Shown piece by piece: positions 1 through 5,251 of a stretch of 5,728 bases of DNA; within the stretch, counting starts at the first letter, position 1, and each line of letters begins with the position of its first letter. The stretch is from Clostridia bacterium (GTDB lineage Bacteria > Aerophobota > Aerophobia > Aerophobales > AE-B3A), in assembly GCA_030610745.1 (NCBI GenBank), contig JAUWRC010000098.1:1-5728 (forward strand). Reading direction: 5' to 3'. The notes under the pieces are model-generated. The model was not told where the DNA came from. It saw nothing but the letters and a program-made list of their open reading frames with translations, and did no database searches. The position numbers and the translations under genes are program-made.

Positions 1-470
1 AAATCGTGCTGGATAAGCTCTCCAATATAGTTAGTGAGAACCTCTCGCTCATAGGATCTGTTCTTTTTCTTTCTTGGTCTATAGAGACCTTCTTTCTTTG
101 CTCTTGCGATTATGGTAGGTAAAGATACCTTCTGTCCATAGGTTTGGTAAATCTGGTCTTTTATGTAGCTATAATTATAGAAGCTAATGGGAATGCTCTT
201 ATCTTCAATCAACTTCTTTTCCTTTGCTAGCTCATTGATAATGTTCCTCTCCACATTCTCGCTTATCTTTCTGGTTGCTCTTTTTCTTTCATACTGGATG
301 GAAAAATTATCGGGATCACTCTTGTACTGCTTGAGAATTTCAAAGAACCTAGTTCTCTTGATCTGCAATATTTCCAGAATGTATACAAGCTCTACATTTT
401 CATTCACATATTTCTGTAAAAGCATCTTTACTTCTTCAGTAGAAAATCTTTCGTGTAGTTGTTTAGCCAT
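1..470 (-). CDS. DDE-type transposase (integrase-core family), N-terminal part, cut by the window edge
   Basis: Reading the minus strand from the ATG at 470 down to base 1 gives 156 uninterrupted codons beginning MAKQLHERFS. Residues about 9-50 look like a helix-turn-helix region (FSTEEVKMLLQKY, then ILEILQIKRTRFFEILKQYK). A basic linker follows, and a second helix-rich DNA-binding segment lies at about 99-130 (SYIKDQIYQTYGQKVSLPTI). The frame leaves the window at GELIQHD, which in this transposase type carries the first Asp of the DDE catalytic triad, so the catalytic core lies outside. The start is supported by a strong AAGGAGGAGG site (minus strand, about 478-487), seven bases upstream. 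Codons are intact and the gene could be functional. The family assignment rests on remembered similarity to unclassified (ISNCY-like) elements; the exact IS family is unsure. Confidence 0.75.
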   Translation of the reverse strand, partial: MAKQLHERFSTEEVKMLLQKYVNENVELVYILEILQIKRTRFFEILKQYKSDPDNFSIQYERKRATRKISENVERNIINELAKEKKLIEDKSIPISFYNYSYIKDQIYQTYGQKVSLPTIIARAKKEGLYRPRKKKNRSYEREVLTNYIGELIQHD

Positions 471-505
471 AATCTATCCTCCTCCTTTACATTATTCTTT
501 AGAGG

Positions 506-534
506 ATAGTACGGCATAGCATGTTTCTTGACAA
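506..534 (-). promoter_or_regulatory. Sigma70-like promoter for the transposase
   Basis: On the minus strand, TTGTCA (534-529) is followed after 17 bases by TACTAT (511-506). Each box is one or two mismatches from consensus, and the pair lies about 36 bases upstream of the transposase start. The prediction is from sequence match and position only. Confidence 0.5.
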
Positions 535-536
535 AG

Positions 537-598
537 ATCAAAAAGTCCACTTTTAAAACTTAAATCATCAAAAAACAGTCCGCTTTTAAATCTTAATT
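537..598. repeat. Two imperfect direct repeats at the outer end of the insertion sequence
   Basis: Two copies of about 30 bases lie head to tail, starting at 537 and 567. They share ATCAAAAA, then GTCC(A/G)CTTTTAAA, then (A/T)CTTAA. The second copy has two extra bases before GTCC. Spaced repeats just inside an element end commonly serve as transposase binding sites; that role is inferred here from position. Confidence 0.55.
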
Positions 599-617
599 AA
601 CGGGTTAACGCGGGGGG

Positions 618-645
618 TTGACAAAATAATATTTATGATTATAAT
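618..645 (+). promoter_or_regulatory. Consensus sigma70-type promoter for the GntR operon
   Basis: A perfect TTGACA box (618-623) and a perfect TATAAT box (640-645) are separated by 16 bases, next to the GntR-family gene that starts at 695. Transcription would begin near 652, within the inverted repeat at 649-671. A consensus promoter would be strong if unrepressed, which fits control by a repressor. It lies less than 20 bases outside the putative insertion-sequence end. Confidence 0.8.
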
Positions 646-648
646 ATA

Positions 649-671
649 ACTTGACTGACAATCTAACAAGT
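649..671. promoter_or_regulatory. Putative operator of the GntR-family regulator
   Basis: Arms ACTTG (649-653) and CAAGT (667-671) form a perfect 5-base inverted repeat with a 13-base centre. Nested inside, TTGACTGACAA (651-661) is a near-palindrome (TTG-C-G-CAA symmetric) that resembles the FadR-subfamily consensus T-N-G-T-N3-A-C-N-A with one mismatch. The site lies over the predicted transcription start, as expected for an autorepressor. The sequence is seen directly; binding by the adjacent gene product is inferred. Confidence 0.5.
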
Positions 672-680
672 AGGACAAAA

Positions 681-688
681 GAAGGAGA
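681..688 (+). promoter_or_regulatory. Ribosome binding site that sets the TTG start of the regulator
   Basis: GAAGGAGA lies six bases before the TTG at 695. It supports this unusual start over the in-frame ATG at 728 (residue 12), which would remove the beginning of the winged-helix domain. Confidence 0.7.
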
Positions 689-694
689 TTCCAA

Positions 695-1390
695 TTGTTT
701 GAGAAAGTTAAAACCAAGAAAGTGTATATGAAGATAGTAGAGCAAATTAGAGATTTAATAAGAGAAGGTAAGCTAAAGCCAGGAGATAAGCTTCCCCCAG
801 AGAACAATCTAGCAGCTGAATTTGGAGCTTCTCGCCCTTCGGTGAGGGAAGCGCTAAGTGCTCTGGAAATCTTAGGAGTGATAGAAAGCAGGGGAGGTAA
901 GGGTAATTTCATAAGCGACAGTCTTGGTTCACCTTTCTATAAGCAAAGATTTGAAGAACTTGAAGAAGAGGAAAGCCCATCGGAGCTCTTGGAGGCAAGA
1001 GAGTCATTAGAAACTGAAATTGCCGAACTTGCGGCTAAGAAGGCAACAAAAGAAGATATAGATGTCCTCCAGAACTCTTTAAACAAGTTGAAGAGTGCCA
1101 CGAATATTTCTGAGTTCATGGAATTCGACTGGAAATTTCATGTTAGCATAGCAAAAGCAGCTCACAATAAGCTTCTTCTTTCGATGATGATTTACTTGGC
1201 TGACGGGTTAAAAGAAACGCTCTGGACAAATTTGAAGAAGAAAAGCCTGAACATTCCAGGCCATACTCAGAGACGTCTTAAGGAACACACTGAAATCTTT
1301 AATGCTATTAAGAATAAGGATAGTAAAGGTGCTCATGAGAAAATGTATAGTCATTTAATTGATGTAGGAAAGGATTTCTTCGGCGGATAA
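695..1390 (+). CDS. GntR-family transcriptional regulator, FadR subfamily
   Basis: This 231-residue protein has the length and two-domain plan of FadR-type GntR regulators. Residues about 7-75 form the winged helix-turn-helix: YMKIVEQIRDLI, then GKLKPGDKLPPENNLA, then the recognition helix segment SRPSVREALSALEILGVIE and a glycine-rich wing (SRGGKGNFI). Residues about 95-228 are the all-helical FCD ligand domain. Its metal-site residues are all present: D145 and H149 in FDWKFH, H198 in KEHTE and H220 in YSHLID. FCD regulators usually bind a small carboxylate such as a sugar acid or hydroxy acid, but the ligand cannot be read from sequence. The gene starts with TTG, has its own consensus promoter and candidate operator, and is followed after 11 bases by the TIM-barrel gene, which it probably controls. 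The acidic stretch EELEEEESPSE (87-97) links the domains. Confidence 0.92.
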   Translation: MFEKVKTKKVYMKIVEQIRDLIREGKLKPGDKLPPENNLAAEFGASRPSVREALSALEILGVIESRGGKGNFISDSLGSPFYKQRFEELEEEESPSELLEARESLETEIAELAAKKATKEDIDVLQNSLNKLKSATNISEFMEFDWKFHVSIAKAAHNKLLLSMMIYLADGLKETLWTNLKKKSLNIPGHTQRRLKEHTEIFNAIKNKDSKGAHEKMYSHLIDVGKDFFGG

Positions 1391-1396
1391 AGGAGA
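1390..1396 (+). promoter_or_regulatory. Ribosome binding site favouring the GTG start of the TIM-barrel gene
   Basis: AAGGAGA begins at the last base of the regulator stop codon and sits five bases before GTG 1402. The competing in-frame ATG at 1426 begins exactly at the first barrel strand (MKVGVVHF), but its nearest purine-rich site is about 15 bases away. GTG is therefore preferred, though not proven. Confidence 0.6.
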
Positions 1397-1401
1397 ATAT
1401 C

Positions 1402-2316
1402 GTGCAGGAGTCAATATATGGGTATATGAAAGTGGGAGTGGTCCACTTTATGGCTTATCCCGCAACTATGAGGGGAGAGGGATCAATTCTTAAGACGCTA
1501 CGGGAAATAGCCGAGGATGATTTTTTTACCGCAGTAGAAATTTGCCATATTAAGGATGAGAAAATAAGGAAGAAGGCAAAAAAGCTATTAAAGGCAAGTC
1601 ATTTAACCATTGCTTACGGCACTCAGCCAAGACTATTAGCTAAAAAATTAGATCTCAACTCTTTTGATAAGGAGAAAAGAGAAGAGGCAATTGGAGAGGT
1701 AAAAGCAGGAGTTGATGAGGCTTATGAAATGGAAGCACAGGGGCTTGTCTTTCTAAGTGGTAAAGATCCAGGGGAGGAGAAAAGAGAAGAGGCTCGCACG
1801 CTATTGGTTTCCTCCATCAACAGGATATGCGATTATGCTGAATCTAAAGGCAAGCTGGGAATAGTTTTGGAGATGTTTGACCGAGAAATTGATAAAGAAT
1901 GTTTAATTGGACCAGCGGAAGATGCAAAAAAGGTAGCAGAGGAAATAAGGAAAGATTGTGACAACTTTGGTTTGATGGTTGATTTATCTCACCCGCTCCT
2001 TTTCAATGAAACTCCTACTCAGGCCATTAGGCCGATTAAGGATTACCTGGTTCACGCTCATATTGGCAATTATGTCTCAAGGGATAAAAAACATATCGCC
2101 TATGGGGATCAGCATCCCAGATTTGGCATTGAGGGAGGAGAAAATGATGTAGAGGAACTGGGAGAATTTTTAAGAGTATTACTGAATGTCGGCTTCTTAA
2201 ATACTAAAAATCCCCCTATGGTAAGCTTTGAGGTAAAGCCACTTCCTGATGAATCCTCAGGAGTGGTTATCGCTAGTGCCAAGAGGGTGCTAAGAGAGGC
2301 CTGGGGAAAAGTTTAG
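1402..2316 (+). CDS. Xylose-isomerase-like TIM-barrel protein (sugar phosphate isomerase/epimerase family)
   Basis: This 304-residue protein matches the AP-endonuclease-2/xylose-isomerase-like TIM-barrel superfamily, whose members isomerise or epimerise sugars and sugar acids in the cytoplasm with a divalent metal. The first strand is MKVGVVHFMAYP (9-20), and VEICHI (45-50) is the second. The metal ligands are placed as in the family: E157 in LEMFDREID, D194 in MVDLSHP (with H197), H220 in VHAHIGN (with H218) and E277 in SFEVKP. An extra active-site-like motif, GDQHPRFG (235-242), follows the H220 strand. Length is normal and no key residue is missing, so it should be active. It is the second gene of a two-gene operon with the FadR-type regulator. 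The substrate is unknown; a sugar or sugar-acid pathway is inferred from family and partner. An alternative start at 1426 would remove eight residues. Confidence 0.85.
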   Translation: MQESIYGYMKVGVVHFMAYPATMRGEGSILKTLREIAEDDFFTAVEICHIKDEKIRKKAKKLLKASHLTIAYGTQPRLLAKKLDLNSFDKEKREEAIGEVKAGVDEAYEMEAQGLVFLSGKDPGEEKREEARTLLVSSINRICDYAESKGKLGIVLEMFDREIDKECLIGPAEDAKKVAEEIRKDCDNFGLMVDLSHPLLFNETPTQAIRPIKDYLVHAHIGNYVSRDKKHIAYGDQHPRFGIEGGENDVEELGEFLRVLLNVGFLNTKNPPMVSFEVKPLPDESSGVVIASAKRVLREAWGKV

Positions 2317-2578
2317 AAAGGTATACATAGTAGAGAGGTGGTTTAAGAACCCCCGTTTTCTACAAAAAAGTGGATAAAGAATCTGGATAATAGAAGGTAA
2401 GTTGGGGGAAAAAGTAGAAGTAGGAGGCTAGGGCTTCTTTTGAGCGAAGCAGGCCGCTATTGCTAGGGCATCAAGCTCGTCGGTCTTAGTTTTTTAGAAA
2501 ACGTTTTTAAAAGAACTAATAAAACCCTAGTCTTGAAGCTACGGAAAGTCAAATAACAATGTTTGCCCACAGCGAAGA
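2317..2578. other. Gene-poor debris between the TIM-barrel gene and the URO-D-like gene
   Basis: No intact gene is visible here. A ribosome-binding-like AGAGAGGTGG (about 2332-2341) has no usable start after it, as if the next gene of the operon lost its beginning. A minus-strand remnant at 2428-2496 is described separately. The AT-rich segment around 2484-2525 precedes the sharp change to GC-rich sequence. I see no convincing terminator; a C-run near 2350 and a G-run near 2403 could pair only weakly. Confidence 0.5.
2428..2496 (-). pseudogene. Possible C-terminal remnant of a RuvC-like or DEDD-type nuclease/transposase
   Basis: Between two stops on the minus strand lies a 21-codon piece containing KTDELDALAIAACFAQ, ending at the stop at 2428-2430. 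The D-x2-DALAIA pattern followed by a C-terminal helix is the final acidic motif of RuvC Holliday-junction resolvases. The KTD-x2-DA form is equally close to the last Asp of the IS110 DEDD transposase domain. Just upstream, in another minus-strand frame, LLKTFSKKL could be the preceding helix after a frameshift. The piece is short, so chance similarity is possible, and nothing here could be functional. Confidence 0.25.
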
Positions 2579-3721
2579 TTGAAAGAGGAGAGTAAGATAC
2601 GAAAAGAACGTGATTTAGATGAACTACTGAAGAGAAATGTGGCTTTTCTCAGGAGCGAGGAAGTCGATCGACCCTTGTACGGAGTCTCGCGTGTAGGCCA
2701 TGAATCGCATCTGAAAAGGTACAGCCGAATAGGGGCTCGTCTTCCGTCGACCGGGCCTGTTCGCCCGGAAATGCTGCGGACCAGGGATTTTCTCAAGGAT
2801 GTGGATCGTTTGCTTCTCGAGCACGAAGCGTTAGGAGGCGACCTTCTCTGGGCGGCTACCCCTTTCGTCGGAGTACCCTGGGTTGAAGCAATCATAGGCT
2901 GCCCGGTTCGTGTTTCCTTTGGCAGTCTCTGGGCAGATTCTCAGGAGAAGGATTGGGTGAAGCTGGAAAAAGTGGATTTGTCGGAAAACAACGCCTGGCT
3001 TCAAAAGCTATTGGAATTGCAGGAAGCTTTGGTAGACCACCTTGCGGTAAAGCACCCCGTGGGTATCTCGACCATGATGCGCGGTCCAGGAGATATGGCG
3101 GCCGCAGCCCTGGGGACCCAACGGTTTGTCCTCTCGCTGTACGACCATTTGGCAAAGGTAAAGGGTCTTTTGTCGTATTACACGGACGTCTGGCTGAAAG
3201 TGGCAGAATGCCAAAGGCGACTGACTTTGCCGTTTCAGGGGGGATACACAGTGGGATCGTGGGTTGGCCTCTGGGGTACGGATCCTTGCCAATACCTGCA
3301 GGACGACGTCCTTGCAATTCTTTCACCGTCTCTGTGCCAGCGAGCCCTGGTCGAGCAATACCGACACATATGCAGCCGCACCAGGTACTCCATATTTCAT
3401 TTGCATCCAAGCGCTCTCTACGCGGTCGACGAGCTCCTGAAGGTCAAGAATCTTACTATTATCGAGATAAACAGGGAAAGAGTTGACATCCCCATTGAAA
3501 GATTGCTTCCGACTTTAAAGAGAATCCAGCAGGACAAAGCGCTGTTCATCAACTGGTGTCCTGGCACCCCCAGCTCGCTACCGATTGAGAAGGAGGTACG
3601 GTGTCTTCTCAAGGAACTTTCGCCCCGCGGTTTATGCCTGGGTTTCAGTTCTAGAAACGTGGAGGAAGGAAAGGCGTTCTTGAAGATGGTGGACATGGCA
3701 CTCAGAACGAGACGAACCTGA
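2579..3721 (+). CDS. Uroporphyrinogen decarboxylase (URO-D) superfamily protein, probably methyltransferase-like
   Basis: This 380-residue protein has the framework of the URO-D superfamily, which contains haem-pathway decarboxylases and the MtaA/MtbA/CmuA type of cobamide-dependent methyltransferases. Visible motifs are LRSEEVDRPLYGV (24-36), TPFVGVPWVEAIIGCPV (94-110), MMRGPGDMAAAALG (166-179), LPFQGGYTVGSW (217-228) and IFHLHPSAL (272-280). H274-x-H276 falls where methyltransferase members carry a zinc-binding H-x-C, and C327 in NWCPGTP could be the third ligand, so a metal-dependent methyl transfer role is plausible but inferred. No other haem-biosynthesis gene is nearby, which argues against haem synthesis. 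The TTG start has only a weak ribosome site; its TTGA overlaps the stop of a seven-codon ORF (ATG 2559), and GTG 2639 is an alternative. GC content is clearly higher than in neighbouring genes, suggesting transfer. It is followed by a truncated gene at 3788. Confidence 0.75.
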   Translation: MKEESKIRKERDLDELLKRNVAFLRSEEVDRPLYGVSRVGHESHLKRYSRIGARLPSTGPVRPEMLRTRDFLKDVDRLLLEHEALGGDLLWAATPFVGVPWVEAIIGCPVRVSFGSLWADSQEKDWVKLEKVDLSENNAWLQKLLELQEALVDHLAVKHPVGISTMMRGPGDMAAAALGTQRFVLSLYDHLAKVKGLLSYYTDVWLKVAECQRRLTLPFQGGYTVGSWVGLWGTDPCQYLQDDVLAILSPSLCQRALVEQYRHICSRTRYSIFHLHPSALYAVDELLKVKNLTIIEINRERVDIPIERLLPTLKRIQQDKALFINWCPGTPSSLPIEKEVRCLLKELSPRGLCLGFSSRNVEEGKAFLKMVDMALRTRRT

Positions 3722-3787
3722 GACTCGCTTAGGAGTAAGACGCGGATAGATTTCGCCAGGGTATAAATCTAAATAGGAGGTGAGGAA

Positions 3788-3916
3788 ATGAAGGTCCTGC
3801 TTTTTCAGACGGACAGATCCCCCAGAGAAGAATACGTAGCAAGCGAGTTTGAGAAGAGCAAGAGTTTGGCGAAAAGTCAAGTAAGAATAGTCTTTTTTAT
3901 AGACGGGCAGCGATAA
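3788..3916 (+). pseudogene. N-terminal stub of an unidentified gene, severed near the IS21-type remnant
   Basis: A strong AGGAGGTGAG site (about 3776-3785) precedes an ATG that opens MKVLLFQTDRSPREEYVASE. The frame continues with FEKSKSLAKSQ and stops after 42 codons at 3914-3916. Such a site before only 42 codons, directly against transposase-like sequence that begins near 3890-3913, suggests that only about the first 28-32 residues are original and the rest is junction sequence. The gene lies 66 bases after the URO-D-like gene on the same strand and was probably its operon partner. I do not recognise the family: the opening looks like a beta strand, an acidic/basic loop and a helix, which is too little for a function. 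It could alternatively be a genuine small protein, but that is less likely. Confidence 0.5.
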
Positions 3917-4512
3917 GGCAGTTAGGTGAGCAAAAATGTGGTAGAAGAGAAATACCCAGAGTGCTAGGAATATCAAGGAGCACTGTCAAAAGAGCCTTAG
4001 GGCAGGATGATGTACCAAGGTATAGGTGCACAAAGCTTCTTTTCAAAAAGATAGATCCGTTCTCTCAAACTGCGAAGAGGATGTTGTACCGAAAAAGAAT
4101 TCATTGGAACAAGGATTCTATCTGAGATCAAAAAGGACGGGTAGGATACCATGGCTCTTTAACAACTCTATGCCGTTACTGTAAGAAAGATAAAGAAGGA
4201 TCCTCCTCTAAAGACTATCTGTCGGTATGAGGCAGAACCGGGAAAACAAGGTCAGTTTGATTGGGCAGTCTGTGAGGTGATGTTGGGAGCAATAAAGCGC
4301 AAGGTTGTCTGTTTTCTGTTTATCCTCGGATACTCAAGGAGAAAATACATAACTTTTAGTTTCAACCCAAATTTGATACTAAAACTTGGGTTGAAACAGC
4401 AATCCTGGGGCATTCTGGTAAATAGGGAATATTATGTATTAAAGAGAAACCTGAGCGGAGACTAGAGATAAAAGACCTGCATAAGGACGAAAAAAGCGTG
4501 GGTTCTATTCTT
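3913..4512 (+). pseudogene. istA: Decayed IS21-family transposase (IstA-like)
   Basis: Conceptual translation across three frame segments gives an IstA-like chain. Frame 1 (from 3913) reads IRQLGEQKCGRREI, then the helix-turn-helix VLGISRSTVKRAL, then a segment with KKIDPF. A shift near 4118 moves to frame 2: LSEIKKDG, then stops at 4142 and 4160, then YEAEPGKQGQFDW, where the Asp (codon 4259-4261) corresponds to the first catalytic Asp of the DDE core. VVCFLFILGYSRRKYI follows. Near 4371 the frame returns to 1 (FDTKTWVETAI), with a stop at 4423 and then IKEKPER. The segment between WVETAI and IKEKPER is shorter than in a normal IstA, and the second and third catalytic residues and the C-terminal half are gone. 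No istB follows. The intact stretch 4277-4465 in frame 2 is only a fragment of this gene. Homology is clear to about 4485; the exact ends are uncertain. Confidence 0.8.
4359..4397. repeat. Perfect 12-base inverted repeat inside the istA remnant
   Basis: GTTTCAACCCAA (4359-4370) and TTGGGTTGAAAC (4386-4397) are exact reverse complements separated by 15 bases. The second frameshift of the istA remnant falls at the foot of the loop. As RNA it would form a stable hairpin without a U-tract, so it is not a typical terminator. Confidence 0.85.
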
Positions 4513-4528
4513 TAAACTTGCTTCTCAG

Positions 4529-4556
4529 TTGTCACGAATGAAGTCATAGTTATTAC
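4529..4556 (+). promoter_or_regulatory. Candidate promoter for the cupin gene
   Basis: TTGTCA (4529-4534), one mismatch from consensus, lies 16 bases before TATTAC (4551-4556), which is a weaker -10 match. The pair is about 27 bases upstream of the cupin start. The upstream istA is broken, so the cupin needs its own promoter; this is the best visible candidate, but a weak one. Confidence 0.3.
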
Positions 4557-4582
4557 GGTAACATACAGGAGGCAGGTATAAA

Positions 4583-4939
4583 ATGGATGAGTGCGTAACA
4601 AAGGTTAATCCGGACGATATAGAATGGAAAGAGCTGAAGCCCTTTACAGGAATTTTCAGTAAAAAGCTCTATGAGAATGAAAAAACGGGACAAGTATTTC
4701 AATTGTTGAGGTACAAGGAGGGATATGTTGAACCAAGACATACTCACCATAAGGGAGGACATGCGATTTACGTCATCCGTGGCGCAATAATCGATTCTAG
4801 AACAAATGAAATTGTTGTCCCTGAGGGACACTTCTGGTTTGCACCAAAGGGTGATGTTCATGGCCCTTTTAAAAACCCATCAGGTACACTTGTTTTATTT
4901 ATTACGGATTGTTCATTAGATTTTGTGGTAATAGAATGA
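4583..4939 (+). CDS. Small single-domain cupin protein
   Basis: This 118-residue protein is an intact cupin. AGGAGG (4567-4572) sits ten bases before the ATG. Cupin motif 1 is GYVEPRHTHHKGGHAIYVIRG (read as 47-67 in two parts: GYVEPRHTHH and KGGHAIYVIRG), giving H53, H55 and H60 as likely metal ligands; H60 occupies the place where many cupins have Glu. Motif 2 is GHFWFAPKGDVHGPF (82-96), giving H93. A three- or four-His metal site is therefore expected, as in several single-domain cupins that bind iron, manganese, nickel or zinc. Such proteins can be isomerases, dioxygenases, lyases or ligand sensors, and sequence alone does not decide. Low GC matches the AT-rich genes rather than the URO-D block. 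It stands alone after the istA remnant; any link to the sugar genes is contextual. Confidence 0.85.
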   Translation: MDECVTKVNPDDIEWKELKPFTGIFSKKLYENEKTGQVFQLLRYKEGYVEPRHTHHKGGHAIYVIRGAIIDSRTNEIVVPEGHFWFAPKGDVHGPFKNPSGTLVLFITDCSLDFVVIE

Positions 4940-4955
4940 TACTCTGTTGCCTTGA

Positions 4956-5150
4956 ACCATTTCTTGCGCTAGTAGTGTAAGCTACGCAATAGACCGCGAC
5001 TTTGTGATAGACGTGGGAGGGTCCATGTTACAGTCTGGGATAGCTGGAGGGGTGAATAGTGTAGATTTTTGCAAGGTTTACGAGAAAACCCCATCCCTTG
5101 CGAGTGGGGAGGATGCCACTTCCTTTATTTTAAAGAGACTAATATTATGA
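4956..5150 (+). pseudogene. Unidentified decayed coding fragment
   Basis: This frame is open for 64 codons between stops at 4953 and 5148 and reads protein-like: IDRDFVIDVGGSMLQSGIAG, then GVNSVDFCKVYEKTPSLASG, then EDATSFILKRLIL. The same frame continues after the TGA at 5148 as NQSRQWETIIYWLLSYGLDP to a TAA at 5226, which also looks coding. There is no good start; the in-frame ATG at 5025 has a purine-rich GGGAGG only four bases upstream. I read it as an internal piece of a degraded gene. I do not recognise the family. The VIDVGGS segment resembles a strand-loop of nucleotide-binding folds, but that is too weak to name a function. Confidence 0.35.
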
Positions 5151-5251
5151 AATCAATCCCGGCAGTGGGAGACGATCATTTATTGGCTGTTAAGTTATGG
5201 CTTAGATCCACGGCAATTTGGGCAGTAAACTCCTTACTCGTGTACTACCGC

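Larger units (their letters stand above)
1..602 (-). mobile_element. Insertion sequence, one end only
   Basis: The minus-strand transposase, its promoter and the repeated AT-rich segment at 537-598 together look like the transposase-proximal end of an insertion sequence that continues left of the window. The outer boundary is placed near 600, where the repeats stop and an unrelated promoter begins at 618. No target-site duplication can be tested because the other end is absent. The boundary is inferred; the transposase itself is directly visible. Confidence 0.5.

Noticed and set aside
187..519. Plus-strand open frame of 110 codons at the left edge
   Set aside because: It is the antisense shadow of the transposase; its Ser/Phe/Leu-rich translation is typical of reverse-complemented Lys/Glu-rich coding sequence.
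2892..3410. Long minus-strand open frame (172 codons) opposite the URO-D-like gene
   Set aside because: It is a by-product of the GC-rich block: the translation is rich in Pro, Gly and Arg without family motifs, and the plus-strand gene has clear conserved motifs over the same bases.
2953..3486. Plus-strand open frame (177 codons) inside the URO-D-like gene
   Set aside because: It overlaps the URO-D-like gene in another frame, has no separate ribosome site of note and its translation is low in hydrophobic core patterns.
4359..4397. CRISPR-like repeat with GTTTCAA and TTGAAAC ends
   Set aside because: The ends resemble CRISPR repeats, but there is only one copy, no spacer periodicity and no cas gene, and it lies inside an istA coding remnant.
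4966..4987. Transcription terminator after the cupin gene
   Set aside because: The stem is only about six pairs with a bulge, and no T-run follows.
5148..5150. TGA as a selenocysteine codon
   Set aside because: No recognised selenoprotein family around it, no obvious downstream hairpin by eye, and the continuation also stops soon; degradation is simpler.
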